This document shows, piece by piece, positions 22,624 through 36,145 of a stretch of 64,000 nt of DNA (within the stretch, counting starts at the first letter, position 1; each line of letters begins with the position of its first letter). The notes beneath the pieces were generated by a model. That model did no database searches and was not told the DNA's origin. It saw only the letters and a list, made by a program, of their open reading frames with translations. Source of the stretch: Zygnema cylindricum (Eukaryota; Streptophyta; Zygnematophyceae; Zygnematales; Zygnemataceae); NCBI GenBank assembly GCA_037447655.1, contig JBBHKE010000216.1, positions 149,001-213,000 on the forward strand. The letters are read 5' to 3'. The position numbers and the translations under genes were made by a program.

Positions 22624-23184
22624 CACAGTTCAAAAGTAGGTGACCGTATGCCCATACAATATGCCTATTGTACGCAAAACATGCAATATGCTTTTAAGAC
22701 ACATATTGTATTGGCCGCAAAATGAAATAAAATAGGAACAGGGTTGAGTTGCACATCGATCGATAGAGAATTAAACGTCATGTCTAAATTTTGAAAAACA
22801 TTCAGACAAAATAAAATTTCCGTGAGTTTTGAGGTATTTTTAATTTAAACCGTCAGATTTGGACGATCGAACGGTCGCTGATCAATGTAGCGATCTAAGA
22901 AGATCACATGAAAAGCCAATAACACAACTAACGATAGGACTTACGTCCGTGTTTTTTTTTTCGGGATTTTTTTCTCGCGGAATGTCATCCTACGCCGTGT
23001 CAATTCGCTAAAGAAAATAGTCCGGCGGCATGCGCTGTACTATGATCATACGTCAGATTCGTACGTTCGTACAAGGGTGTGCACAACGCACACACATAGA
23101 GTATGCCTCATCTGCGTGTGTTTTGTGCCAAGTTTTGTGCGCCTACCAAACGCCTACCATAAAAACGCCTACTTTTGAACTATG
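22624..23184. mobile_element. hAT-like MITE, CATAGTTCAAAAGTAGG family, copy 3
   Basis: The 561-bp element starts CACAGTTCAAAAGTAGG, ends CCTACTTTTGAACTATG, and has a perfect 8-bp duplication, CTTCTTAT at 22616-22623 and 23185-23192. It is non-coding. Confidence 0.88.
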
Positions 23185-23192
23185 CTTCTTAT

Positions 23193-23917
23193 CCTACGGC
23201 CGGGATGTGTTTTCCACGTGGTTTAGCCCTTGTTTGCTGTTCCTTGTTGTATGATTTGGCAAAATTCAGCCATATCTACCATACAGCTGTACGTACAGTC
23301 ACAGACGATAACTTACCAGGAATCAAGTAGTGTACTGTAGTGCCGGTGAACAACCAATAACCACCGTGAACTGTTAGAAAAATCCAGCGGACAACACCGA
23401 CTGCGCGAGACCGGTTGGCAAGCGACAAACTGTTTGACTTTTGGCAGCAAGTGGTACAGATTCTGTACACGAACGCGGCCTACGTACGCAAATTAAATGT
23501 TTCGTCATAAGTCACATAAGCATATAACAATTAGGACCGTGCGGCCGTACTGATACAGTTTCCGGCGAACTAGCCGTGCTGTACGCGTCGAATAAGTTCT
23601 CTGCCACGCTAGATGGCAACGTGTCCGAAAACCTCATTGTAAAACGTTTTAGGGGTGCGTCTCTATATACTTCAAACTTAGAGATTTTTTTTTATTTTTA
23701 AGCGCAGATCGGGCGGACCCGGATTTCAAGTGTCCCTATGTGTACCAAAAGAAGTTGTTACTGAAGGGCGTGGCGATTGTATACGTTAACAATGCTCGTG
23801 ACGGCCATCGATAATGTACAATCTGTGATGACGCACCAAATTGTAAAAAATTGCACTAAGAACGTCGCGAGAATGCGAGGTTGCGTGAGAGGAATTCGAC
23901 TACAGCATTGTACTCTA
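23193..23917. other. Intergenic with a short PIF/Harbinger-like end
   Basis: TTAGGGGTGCGTCTCTATAT at about 23650 resembles the terminus of the GGGTGCGTCC family, followed by its subterminal GTGTCCCTATGTG. No gene was recognised. Confidence 0.4.
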
Positions 23918-24420
23918 CACCACGAATCGTAATTAGAGTAGAGAAAAAAATAGAGTAAAAAAATAGAAAAAAAATAATTAGAGTTATTAACTCTAATTTG
24001 TGGGATAAAACTGTTTCAAAAAGGAAATTTACTTTAATTTATTTTAGTATTCTAATTTGATGCGCTGAATATCTCTACTGTAAATTAGGTATTCGTACAA
24101 AATCTGACAAAACGTACAGTTTATCGTCACTAAGACGTTTGCACTATGTAGTTTGTTAAAACGCAGTTACATGATAATGGCCTGTATTAAATCATTATTT
24201 GTACTTTTTTTACTTAATTGAGTACAATTTTGCACGGTCAAACACCGATCGTACGCCGCAATATTTAAAACGAACTATATTAGAGTTATTAACGCTCATT
24301 CAAAAAGTACCTTAAATAGTATAATGAAAAATTTAGAATCATTTACTCTATTTAACTTGATAGAGTCAAAATTTAGGGCGACCGAATTAGCGTTATATAC
24401 TCTAATTACGATTTGCGGTG
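23918..24420. mobile_element. TA-flanked MITE, CACCGNGAATCG family
   Basis: CACCACGAATCGTAATTAGAG and CTCTAATTACGATTTGCGGTG are inverted ends with TA on each side (23916-23917, 24421-24422). Internal ACTCTAATT strings repeat. The relative at 55111-55726 shares much of the interior. Confidence 0.82.
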
Positions 24421-24596
24421 TAGTGCATAAATTAAAAGAATAATACAAAATTAGCTTTACTTACCCCATTCTACACTACACGCGATATTTTTTGAGACCT
24501 TATATCCGAAAATGGTGTATAGTGCGTTTAATTTTTTTTTTAAAAGTTTAAACCATTCGTATGGAGTTCTATGCTTTAACGTCTACAAAAAATCAA

Positions 24597-25426
24597 GTGT
24601 TGTGTATCGAAAAGTTTATTACGTTGTTGTTCAAATCGTGCGATTTTTTTTAGCGGACAATTTACGGAAACTGTACAGTATTTCAGGGTAAATGCACGGT
24701 TTTCTACGAAAAAAATACGGACTTTGACGAAAATATACCTTGCAGTTCGTATTATTTTTTGTCTGGTAAACTGAACACAAATTTTACATGAAATGTACAA
24801 AATTGTACCGAAAATGTACGGACTATGACGAAAAGAGACGCGAACTGTACAAAAAATGTACAAACTGCGATATATGTCAAATTCATTTTTGTGTACATGT
24901 ACGGAATATTACGGACAAAAAATCCATTAATGATTTTTACGATTTTTCAAAACGTTTAATGCGTTCGCTACGTATAATTTGTCGCGATTGAATCATTAGC
25001 ACTAAACGGTGTGAACAACTATGGATTATTCTAGCGAAGATTTGATATTCAATATCGAATATAGAACAGTGGAAGAACCACATAATCACTTTGTGACCAA
25101 CCAAAATTATCACTATTTATTTGTTGAGAGGTGGGGGGCTCCGTACAGGTATAGTACGGAAAAAGGCAAAAAAAATCGCACGAGGGAATCGCGCCCGCCA
25201 CATGAGGATGGGGGATTAGGGGCTTGGGGGGGGTGGCTTTCATTTATTTTTGCCAAACCAACGTACGGAGGTATCCTAATAATTATCGAATAGATAACTC
25301 ATTACGATATATTGTAATTTTATAGAGATATTAGCCTTCTCGATATGATAAACCGATACATTGATGATCAACAAGTTAAAAAAGATCAGCATCAAAGATT
25401 GGTTCAGAATTATCGATACACAACAC
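24597..25426. mobile_element. MITE, GTGTTGTGTATC family, copy 3
   Basis: The ends GTGTTGTGTATCGA and TCGATACACAACAC are perfect 14-bp inverted repeats around 830 bp of non-coding DNA. No TA flank remains. Confidence 0.65.
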
Positions 25427-25878
25427 CAACAAATATATGTCTGTTACGAACAGATTGCAATTATGATGTACCATTTTCGTTGAAGTTGCATGCTTTTCAT
25501 CGACCGTCTAATGCTCTTTACGGGCGATTTTTAAAAATACGGTTGTAAACCTTAAGGCGTCGACTTTTCAAATAGTAACCATGTTTGCGTAAGTTGTTCC
25601 ACAAAATGTAATTCGACTAGAATACATTTGATTCCTTTTTGTCGTTATGTTGGTTACAAAACATTGTAATAAACACTTTTAAGTAAAACTCAACGTTGAG
25701 TTCAAACCGAAATATCATTTTTTTCACTTAAAATAAAATATGGACGTTTATAGCTCTTAAGTGCACCCTCGATTCTTATGAGCACCGCTATAAGGCTTCT
25801 GCAACTATGTAAGAGTTGACCTTTTTTTAAATGAGAAAAATATTGAAGGCTATATAACTCGTAAATAAATGAAAGTTG
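25427..25878. other. Intergenic gap before retrotransposon E
   Basis: AT-rich sequence with no recognised gene or repeat end. It ends with AGTTG at 25874-25878, the left target-site duplication of element E. Confidence 0.5.
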
Positions 25879-26953
25879 TGTAATTATATGGGCTCCATTC
25901 CCCCACAGAAAATCACAGATCAAAAGAAACTTATCTAGATAGTGCCGACTCCGAGTTGATACAAACCCAACTGACTGACACTCTCACAGTCACATTCCCA
26001 AGACACCGTCACCCCTGTGAAAGAAGACTTTTTGTGTGATCAGTTTCACCACATAATGCAAAACTTAACGCGTGTTTTGGACAACATTCCCCACTTTGAC
26101 TTTCCCTTAAAAATACTACCACCGTGGTAGGCAAACACTCTGACCGACTACACCCCTATATAGCCTAGAAATTCTTGAGTCCGCAACAAAAATAATCAGT
26201 CAATTTGCTCCCCTGAACATTAAGTTATGACCGGCCAAAAATGGCATATAAATACAAACGCACTCTGGGAAAGAGGCGCCTACCTAAAATTTTCTAAGTC
26301 CTAAGCTCCCTCTCTGAATCTACTATTAGTGTACCTAGCCAATCAAAAGACTGTAAGGTAGAAAAAGACACAGGTATCGCTGTACTTTTTGTACGACCAT
26401 AGTACGGCATGGCCGCTACGTTGACGCGTGTTAGTTCCTAAGCCGTAGTTGCCCACCCTTGTAATATCCGTTGTCCAATCATAACTCGCCACGTGTTGTC
26501 CGCTGACATTGGATTGCAAACTCCCAAATTTTCACTCCGGTGCTTCGTCTTGACTGTAGGTTGCCGGATCTGAAATTGACAATTTATGCTGTTCGCTCAA
26601 TTTGAATGTCGTTTCGTTTCGTAATATGTGAAATGAAGTATGTAGATTGGTATCATCTTTGAATACCAGACACACTTAATATATATAAGGTTTCATTAAG
26701 ACCCAATGAAAAAGGCGCACGGCTACTACGTACGTTTCTCATTCTGTAGGTCCTAGGATCAAATTATAGTTTCGGCGTATACCTTTTGCAATGAGCTACG
26801 CCTCATGCTCTCTTATCCTGTCATCCTCACTCCGTAAGGCAGCCATGGCTATCTTTGAGTCCTCAATGACTACGACAAGTATGGAGGAATTTAGATAGAC
26901 CATCTGACATACATTAGACAAATACAAACCTAAAAAATACACACATTTTAACA
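25879..26953 (-). repeat. Element E 3' LTR
   Basis: In element orientation it starts TGTTAAAATG at 26953, just after the polypurine tract AAGGGGAG, and ends at 25879. It is about 1075 bp and aligns with the 5' LTR throughout. It carries the shared promoter module at about 26378-26410. Confidence 0.9.
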
Positions 26954-27425
26954 CTCCCCTTATTTTCTAGTATACTTTTCTTTCAACTCACACTTAATAA
27001 CAAAACAAAAACAAAATATTTTTCTCTTTCTTTATCTTTTGCCCTTATTAAACTTTAAGTAAATACCCTCGTATTTGAAACAGTGTATTAGATGGAACGA
27101 CATAATAATTGCATCACACATTTTATTTTGCATACTTTTTTTTATTATAAATCCACGTTTTTTGAGCAAAGATTTTATCCACCTCGTCTCTTTCTCATCC
27201 GAGCAAAATCCACATTCCCACTTGCAGTTCAAACAACCAGCTCAATCTCGAAGTGCAACACATACCCAGATGCTAACCCTTTTACTGACACACTTTCATC
27301 AATGACATCACTCCCATTAATGATACCAAATCCATTACCCCCCGAATTTATCCTTAAATCAAGAGTCCCCACTAAGTTCTTAATTAAATCTACATCTTCC
27401 ATACTAATATATTTGTCTATGATAA

Positions 27426-28908
27426 TTACCCATTTTCTAAACTTCCCTCACTCTCTCCCATGGAATTTATTCCACTATCACTTTCTATTTTGATTCCCAA
27501 AAAATGTTTCTCCTCCGCTAAACCTTTCATTAAATATTCATCTTCTCCCCTATCTTTTGAAACTCCTATATTAACTTCTCCCCTTTCCTCTGAATTCTCC
27601 TTTTTCGACCAGTTTGGTGTCTCCAAAATATCTATTATAATATCCTCAATATTTTGATTTTTCCTTTTATCCAATTTTAATTCTAAATCTGACTTTCTTA
27701 TTCCTAAGTCATTTTCTCTACACTCCTTGGCATCCTCATCATGTTTAACTCCCTCAAGTTTCTCTTTTCTCTTTACTTCATTGATCCTCCAAAAGCACAC
27801 TGTTGCTTTCGTGGAATTTTTGTGTGCTTTTCACTCTTCCCCATACTACCGATATGGAGAAGCTCCAAATTATCTTCATCTTGTTTCTCCTCTTCCCCTT
27901 CTTCCTCCTCATTCACATTCCAACTTTTATTTTTTTCGAAAAAAAGACATTCCGCCATATAGTGACCCGGTTCCCTACAAAAGAAGAAAACCCCTCTTTT
28001 TGAAGATCCCCTTTCTTTTCTTCTTCCTCTCTTTCCACCAAAGTTCCGATAAGGCTTATTTTTATCTTTATTCCTCTCATCACGCTTCCGCCAATCACCA
28101 CTTGTTGTCAGTGCATTCACCCTATCACTTCCCCTACGAAGCTCCAAAGTGCTTTCCCTTACAATAATCATTCCCATGGTAATGTTCAAAGTCTATGATG
28201 AGCAAAGCATTTCCTGCATACGGTTAATGATGTTTTCGTACTCATCTAGAAGTTTCATGAATAGGGTGTCAATTTTTCTCTCTTCGGATACTACATATCC
28301 TGCACTAGCAAGCTTAACATATAATGCAGCAATATCTTTACAAAAATCTATCTTGCTACCGCCTTTATAAACATAGGCATTTATATCCTGGTTTACTAAT
28401 TGTTGCCTCTATATAGTCTCACTCTTATAAATCTGAATTAGTGTTTTCCAGATTTATGAAGACTTAGTTAGATTTATAAGAGTGATAGCTATGGACTTCG
28501 AGATGTTTTCTAAGTATGAGATGTTTTGCTATAGTGTGTTTGTAGTCCTAGATTTTTCTGTCACTTTCTTCAATTTTTGATGTAGTTATAACCCCTACAA
28601 GTGGAACTGTAGACGAGAGCTTAGCTCCCCTCACCATAAGTGTTCATTTACCCTTCTCCCCTTTCCCCCCTTCCATTGCAATGATTTTCCCTTCACTTTC
28701 CGTTGCATTTGAAATCCGGTTTGTTTTCCGGGAAGCCCTAGATGAGTCTTCATAGTAAGTTCCACCAAAGCCCGGTAGCAGACACCTCACTTGTCCTAAA
28801 ACAATTCCCTATAAGTGCTTTTCAAAAAATAATCCCTCCATCGTAAATTCCCAATAAGTGAAGTCTATTCCATTAAACATAGGCACCCTAAATGGTGGGC
28901 CCATAACT
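27426..28908 (-). pseudogene. Element E gag remnant plus acidic linker
   Basis: Gag begins ELQVMGPPFRVPMFNG across the primer-binding site and continues in broken frames through YVYKGG and MKLLDEYENIINRM, segments shared with elements A and D. A zinc-knuckle-like FFFCREPGHYMAEC at about 27990 has lost its first Cys. KIPRKQQCAFGGS follows, the sequence preceding the protease in element A. The protease is then replaced by an open acidic stretch of about 120 codons (27800-27426). Confidence 0.7.
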
Positions 28909-29959
28909 TGTAATTCTATAGGCTCCCTCACCCTATAGAAATCGCAGACCCAAAGAAGCTTATATAGATAGTGCCGACTCCAAGTTGATACAAACCCAAA
29001 TGACTGGCAACTTGACAATCAGAACCCCAATAGAGCTTCACCCTTGTGAAAGAAGACTTTTCTGTGTGCTCAGGTTCCCCACTGAATGCGAAACTCGAAC
29101 ATGTGTTTTGGACAACATTCCCCACTTTGACTTTCCCTTAGAAATAGTGCTACCTTGGCACGCAAACACTTTGACCGACTAAATCCGTGTGTAGCATGGA
29201 CTCCCCTGAGTCCTTAACAAAAAGAATCTTGAGCATTAAGTTATGGCCAGCCAAAAATAGCCTATAAATACAAATGCACTTTGGGAGAGAGGCGGCTACG
29301 TAAATTTTTCTGAGTCCTAAGCTCTCTCTCTGAACCTACTTCTAGTGCACCTAGCCAATCAAAGGATAGTAAGGTACAGGTATTGCCGTACTTCTTGTAT
29401 GGCCATAGTACGGCATGGCTGCTTCGCTAACGCGTGTTAATTACTGAGCCGTATTTGCTCCTCCCCGTATTATCCGTTGTCCAATCATAACTCGCCACGT
29501 GTCATCCGCCGACATTGGCTTGCAAACTGCCAAATGTCCACTCCAGTGCTTCGGCTCCACTGTGAGCCGTCAGATGTGAAACGGACAATTAATCGCGTCC
29601 GTTCAATTTGAATGTCGTTTCGTTTAGTAATGAGTGAAATGAAGTATGTAGATTGGTACCATCTTTGAATACCAAACACACTCAGTTTGTATAGCGTTTC
29701 ATTAAGACCCAACGGATAAGGCGCACGGCTACACCGTACGTTTCTCATTCTGTAGGTCCTAGGATCAAATTATAGTCTCAGAGTAGACCTTTTGCAATGA
29801 GCTACGCCTCCTGCTCCCTTTCCCTGTCATCCTCATTGCCTAAGGTAGCCATAGTTATCTTTGAGTCCTCAGTGACTACGAGAAGTATGGAGGAACCTAG
29901 ATAGACCATTTGACATACAGTAGACAAATATAGACCTAGAAAATACACACATTATAACA
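28909..29959 (-). repeat. Element E 5' LTR
   Basis: About 1051 bp, starting TGTTATAATG at 29959 and ending next to the primer-binding site at 28908. It contains the antisense tRNA-Arg-like segment (29703-29778), the GTAC module (about 29375-29413), a CCAAT box and a TATA-like box. Confidence 0.9.
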
Positions 29960-29964
29960 AGTTG

Positions 29965-30742
29965 CCCTTTTACGTTACACACCGTGTTGTTTTGAAAATC
30001 ATCATTCGCTCAAATCGTTCGACTTGTTTTGCCTAAGTACCATCGGTTTCGACTAAGTACATCAACGATGTACCTTTCATGTGCGTCCACTATACAAAAG
30101 ACTTCTTCGTGGGGAGCTAGGTTACGGTTTTGAAATAGATGAGAGAACACGCAAAATGTCATCCCAAACAGTTAATACCTTGTCTGTTACTTGGAATGAT
30201 TTCATGTCACGACACTATATACCCAACATATAAATTCATCTCCCCGTACTTGTACTGTGATAATATTTTCCCACTATTCGATAATAAGATGATCATATTT
30301 TAAAATGTCCTTTCTCTTTCAAAAGTTATAGTTAGAACGAATCGTACGTAAGCTACCAATAACAATATGCTATGACCTTCGACCATTCTGCACCTTTCTC
30401 AACTTATTTAAAATTTAAAATTGTTAAAATTTAAAGTCAAGTGTTTGGTGTTCAACAAAACTAACGCCTCAAGTTTGAACTCCATCAACAACAAGCATAG
30501 GTCAATATATGCACTTTACAAATCACAAACTTCTCCAATTAGAGTATTGCCTAATAAAATTTGTTCAATATCATAAGTACAAATGTACTACCTTAATTTT
30601 ATAAAGGATGAAAATACGAAGAGTAAATAAGCACTCTAACGCACCACTTGTTTTGCGTAATGATCGTAAAATGTGATTGTGATGTTGACAAAAAATCCTA
30701 CTTAAAGTCATACCGAATATTGTTTTTTTGTCGTGAATGTTA
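29965..30742. other. Spacer between elements E and B
   Basis: About 780 bp of AT-rich DNA with no recognised feature. AATTA at 30743-30747 precedes element B and is probably its left target-site duplication. Confidence 0.45.
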
Positions 30743-30747
30743 AATTA

Positions 30748-31656
30748 TGAAATTATGTGGTCACCATTGACCCACAGAATGAGCAAGTTATGTAAAGCCT
30801 CTATGATAATTTTTTCCCCTTCAAATTTCCCACTGAATAAGCGCCGCCCAGGCATAAAAATATTCTGATCACCTTCACCTTTGTGAGGACAAGACTCCCC
30901 TGAGTCAAATGCAAAAAGAATCACTGAATTTGCTCCCCTGAGCAGTAAGTTTGCTCCCCTGAGCAGTAAGTTATGGCTGGTCAAAGATGACCTTTATAGT
31001 TATAAGCTCTCTTAGAGAGAGGTCCCTAAATATTACTAAGTCTTGGTCTGCCTACTCACGACTACCTACTACTAAACCCTAGTCTAATAGGAACACTATA
31101 CAGTACAAAAATGTAGAATGGGCGATGTACTTATTGTACGACCATAGTACGACAAGGTCTACAAGGTGACACCTGTGAAATCGAGAGCCTTGATTTCTCC
31201 TCCCATCTTCTTCGGTATCAAATAATGTGGCGCCACGTGGCACCCCGTGACGCTATCTCCGTATGCCGCCAAAAGCTCACTTCGCGTGGCAGCTATAATG
31301 TCGGCCGTCCGATCAAAACATATTTTACACGGTTCAGATTCGCGTACATGCATGAATTGTTCCTCTTCGTTAGTCTGGTGTTAATTAGCTCTCGCGTTAA
31401 TGATTATATATCTTTAAAACCCATCACGTGTATCGTTTTGATAACGCCTTAGTGGATAATACGTACGACTACAATGTGGTCCGCAGACCCAGGTTCCAAT
31501 CTGGACCCAGGCACCATTTCGGTAAAATATCCTCTACTTATAAATCTGCCACTTTCTAAAAATCGCGGCAGCCATGGCGTGCCTTTTATCCTCATTCTCT
31601 CTTTTTAAAGTGGAAATAAATTAGAGAATTGAACTATTAATTACCTCTTTTTAACA
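30748..31656 (-). repeat. Element B 3' LTR
   Basis: It starts TGTTAAAAAGAGG at 31656, next to the polypurine tract AAGGGGAG, and ends at 30748 (909 bp). It carries a tRNA-Arg-like segment at 31444-31515 and the GTAC module at about 31102-31152. Confidence 0.88.
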
Positions 31657-31669
31657 CTCCCCTTAATTC

Positions 31670-34225
31670 CTAGTCACTTTTTAATTTAAATCCACAGTTT
31701 TCTCTGCAAAAAATTAACTTAGGGGAAGGCAATGGTTTTGTCATCATGTCTGCAATCATTTCTCTATCAGTTTTATGAACCAATTTAATTTTATATTTTT
31801 CTACCTTCTCTGTGACAAAGCTTATTCTAATATCCATATGTTTAGCTTTGACGTGATGTTTCGGATTAGTTGCAATAGAGATAGCAACTTGATTATCACC
31901 AAAAACATTTTGAGTTCCAGACTTCATGAACCCAAGTTCTTCAATGAGAGATTTAACACACATTAATTCTTTGGTTGCACCACATGAAGCCATGTATTGA
32001 GCCTCCATAGTGTACTGGGCAACTACTTTTTGTTGCTTGCAACAACATGCACCAAATCTAATTTGCAACACATATCCAGTCGTACATTGCCTTAAAGGCA
32101 CATCTCCATAACTGGCATCACTCCAGGTGGTGAGGTCAGTGTGCTCCCCTCCCAAATACAACCACAATACCTTGTCCCCACCAGATACCTCATCATCCTT
32201 TTGGCAGCCTCCCAGTCTCTCTTTCTTGGTTCATTTAGAATTCTACTAAGGACACCTACAGCTACGGCTATATCAAGATAGGTAAAAATCATAAAATTGA
32301 TTAAATTGCTTACAATCTGCCGATAAGGGATATTTTCGATAAATTTTCTTTCTATCTCATCCATCTTATCAATAAAAGTCAATATTCCTCTCTCTTCACT
32401 CCCCTCAAACACATTCTTCAAATCCATGGGAGTAGTACATCCATTTGTTTTTTCCATCTAAATTTTTTCTAGCATATTACCGATTGTTTCTTTTTGTGTC
32501 AGTCTTATAATCCTATTCCCTCTATCTCTCTCCATTTGAATTCCCAAATTGTACTTCGCTTCACCGAGATCTTTCATATCAAAACGCCTTCTAAAATGTG
32601 GTTTTAGTTTGTTAATCTTATCAAAGGACTTGCTTAAGACCAATAAATCCTCCACATAAATAGCAATAAATATCACTCCATTCTCATCCTCAAATAATTA
32701 TATGGAGTGATCTAAACTAATTATAATATACCCCAAACCGGTCAAAAGTTCGTCCAGTTTTATATTCCATTGTCGCGTGGCTTGCTTAAGCCCATAGAGT
32801 GATTTTATCATTTTGCTTGCTTTTTTCCCCACTTTCCACGAATCCTTCCAGTTGCCTCATGTAAATTTCTTCTTCCAACTCTCCATGCAAAAAGGTCGTT
32901 TTAATATCCACCTGGTGTATTTATATATCCTTTGTTGCGGCTAAACTTAAAAAGATTGCAACAGAAGGAAATCTGACTACAGGTGCAAAGGTTTCTTCGT
33001 AGTCTATCCCCTCTTTTTGATTATACCCCTTTGCAACTAACCTAGCTTTGTACCTTTCAATGGTATTATCTGGGTTTAATTTATGTTTAAAAACCCACTT
33101 ACATCTGATCGGTTTTGTGTTCGGTGGACAATCTACGAACTCCCATGTATTGGATTCCATGATGGAGGCCATTTTTTCATTTATAGCAAAGATCCAACCG
33201 CTACTTTTTGGGGTGTTTATGGCCTCTAAGTATGTTTGAGGTTCATGTGGGTGAGACATCTTTGTGAGTAAGTTATTTACTTGTCTTTCTTGAAGTCGTT
33301 TACTACGTCTTCTTCCCCGTTCAAAATTGGCACCAGTATGGAAGGCATCCTCAGGTTTCGTTTAGGAAGATTTTGAGCTTCCCTATCTTCCAATTCCGGT
33401 GTCTCATCAAGTTCGTTATCGGTTTCCACTCCGTATTGTGGCGTTGCCTCGGATGTTGTCCTTTCCTCCTCCTTTGGTAGATCTGCAGATTTTTCTTTTT
33501 CTCCATCTTCATTCTTTTCATTTTCCAAGTCAAAGTCAGAAAACTGATCCGTTTAAAATCTAATTTTGACTTCCTTATTATGTTTGAATGGATCAATAGA
33601 CTTCACTTCATTCATCACCACTATGTGGTTTCCCAAAATTATATCTCTCTTTTTCAAGTCATACACGCGGTATCCTTTTGTGCTCTCATTATCGTATAAG
33701 ATATCCCGGTTTCCCTCTTCCTTCTACTTTCCATTTAGTCTTATCGGAATCCAAACTGTAGACTTCACTTCCGAACACTCTTAAACTAGACAAATCAGGC
33801 TTTCTTCCTGTCCACCTCTCATATGGAGTTTCCTTCTTATTTGCTGAAGTTAAGACTATATTTTTGATGAAATTAGCATAGTTCATAGACTCAACCCAAA
33901 ATTGCAACCCTATCCTCTTATCCGTTAACATACTTCTGGACATATCTCTTAAGGTTCTATTCACTATTTGTGCTACTCTATTTTCTTCCGGATTATAGGG
34001 AACAGTTTTCTCATGATGAATTCTTTTTTCTTTAAGATATTCTTCAAATTCCCTTGAGGTGTATTCTTTCCAATTATCACTTCTTATCTCTTTTATTGAG
34101 GTTTCATGTAGTTTTTCACTCCATACTTTAAACTCTTTGAAATATTTTAATACCTCTGAGTTATGTCTGAGAAAGTATACCTTCGTGTATCTAGACCAAT
34201 CATCTGTGATGGTTAACATCCATCT
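31670..34225 (-). pseudogene. Element B pol: integrase, RT and RNase H, decayed
   Basis: Integrase core at 34219-33689 (MLTITDDWSRYTKVYF, EIRSDN); linker 33596-33277; RT 33259-32458 with [20 protein letters not shown] and FAPVVRFPS. The catalytic box reads YVEDLL in place of YVDDLL. RNase H follows at 32457-31670 (SDASYGD, EAQYMASC), ending beside the polypurine tract. At least two frameshifts and an in-frame break (about 32700) split the frame. Confidence 0.85.
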
Positions 34226-34230
34226 CTTCT

Positions 34231-35296
34231 TATAGAAATCGATGGTTCTTTTATTATTTTCTAGGTCTAAATTGGAATACAGAAAGAAGCCGAGGTAGTC
34301 TGCCTCTTACTTCTCTCTCCAACTCCCACACTTGTTGCAGTCAATGAGAAGTTGGAGAGGAAGCTATAGCCATGGCTACCTATGCTATCGAGAGGTTTAC
34401 AGGAAAATAGATTAGTTGATACATAGATAAGTAGGTTTATTTGCTAAAAGAAGTATGTCGGAACAGGATTTGATCTTACTAGTTGCCGACCGTCAGAACA
34501 TCGGTAGCCATTACACTTATCCGTTAAGTTTAGACATTAAGATACAAACTAAAGGGTTTGATTTTTATTTAAATGTTGCCACGTAGGAAAATTCATTTAA
34601 CGCCGGATGTTTACGGATTGATAGATCCAGTTATGTAAACGTATGGATTTTGGTATAGATAACAAACGAGTATCGCGCATTTTGTTTCTTTTACGAAACA
34701 AATACCGCACAAGCATTTATGACGGCTACAATTGAAATCTGCATTCAATCGGACGGCCGAAAAGAAAGCCGAGATCGCGGAAGAGATTCTCGACGATTTG
34801 TGGTCATCGCCACATCGGATGACATGTGGCACGATTACGTTGGATCGCGACATCTCCGGGGATTACGGGACTGGATCCGAATATGACATGTGTCGATATT
34901 TAGGCCATGTTGTACAATATCCGTACATAAAGTACACCAGCAGCTGTACTTTTGTGTACGGCGGTGTAATATGATTGGTGGCGTACATCTGTAGATAGAG
35001 TTTTAGAGAGAGATAGGACTTAGAAAAATATGGTAGATAGGACCCTCTCTCCCAAAGAGCTTCTATACAAAAGGTCAACTTTGACCTTTCATAACTCACT
35101 GCTCAGGGGAGCAAATTCAAAGATTATTTTTGCTATCGACTCAAGGGAGTTTTGCCTTCAAAGAGGTGAAGGTGTTTAGAGTTTTTGTTTGCCAAGGTGG
35201 CATTTATTCGTGCTGACAGACAAAGGGGTTAAAGTTATCCAAGAGGCTTTGTGTGAGCTGCTTACTCTGAGGTCTTATAGAGGTCTCCGAGTTGCA
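34231..35296 (+). repeat. Element A 5' LTR
   Basis: About 1066 bp, starting TATAGAAATC (TGTAGAAATC in the 3' copy) and ending GTTGCA. It contains the antisense tRNA-Arg-like segment at 34461-34527, the GTAC module at 34911-34961, ATTGG at about 34974, and a TATA-like CTATACAAAAGG near 35065. Confidence 0.9.
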
Positions 35297-36145
35297 AGTT
35301 ATAGGCCCACCATCTAGGGTGCCTATATTCAATAGAGCTGGCTTCATATACTGGGAAAGTATGATGACAGGAGCTCTATGTGAGAATCGGTTTTGGGGAA
35401 TAGTGAGTGGACGGGTGAGGCGTCCATCAAGTCTTAGGATACCTCTAGGGTTTACAGGAGGCAAATTTACTAGATATGAAAATCCATCTTCAACAGAGGA
35501 GACAAAGGAAGGAGAGGTGGTGGACAAAGGAAAGGAGAAGGAGACGACCACACCAATAACAATTGGTTCGGCATTCATGTCACCTATTCCGAGGAACGAG
35601 GAGAATGATACTGATACCTAGGACTTCAACAATATGGCGGCAAAGCACTTCATCCTCCGCCATCTTACTCAAAGACTTGCATGTCATCATTTGCAGGTAG
35701 AAAGGGCATCCGATCTTTGGATGGCTCTCATAGAGATGTACCAAAGTGGTACAATTCAGCAACAACAGTTGGCTGATCAGAAAGTTAAGGAGTATGTATA
35801 CAAAGGGGGAAAGATGTTGGATTTTTGTAATGAGCTTGCTACACTTTTCATGGAGCTAGAGAGTGCTAGAAAAGATTTTACTGAAAAAGAAAAGGTTAAC
35901 TGTCTACTGATGAAGATACCCGATGAGTTCGAGAACATAGTCAACCGTGTGTAGGACTTCACGGACTCAAGGTGGATATGGAACTCAGTGGTAGGAATGA
36001 TTCTCGTCGGGAGAAAACAATTGAGATCCGAAGGGGAGGAAAGTGTGGGCAAGCCTTGACAGCTGGGACCTACTGGAGAAACAAGAATTCTCGAAGACCG
36101 TTCGGAAATTACAAAGGGGGGGAGAAGAAAAATTAGACCGACGAG
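35285..36145 (+). pseudogene. Element A gag, broken
   Basis: The frame reads QVIGPPSRVPIFNRAGFIYW from the primer-binding site onward. A stop at about 35620 stands where element D has TGG, and the frame reopens at 35634-35954 (HLTQRLACHHLQ, YQSGTIQQQQLADQK, YVYKGGKMLDFCNEL), typical of plant copia gag. A further stop at 35952 precedes a basic segment. Confidence 0.8.

Larger units (their letters stand above)
25879..29959 (-). mobile_element. Ty1/copia retrotransposon E, gag-retaining deletion derivative
   Basis: Two LTRs (25879-26953 and 28909-29959) and a perfect 5-bp duplication AGTTG (25874-25878, 29960-29964) define the element. The interior (26954-28908) is only about 1.95 kb. Reading leftward on the minus strand it holds the primer-binding site, gag through a zinc-knuckle-like segment, an acidic stretch, and a scrap of RNase H (SGYVLHF at about 27270). 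Protease, integrase and RT are missing. A replicating derivative would need enzymes from a full-length relative. Confidence 0.9.
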
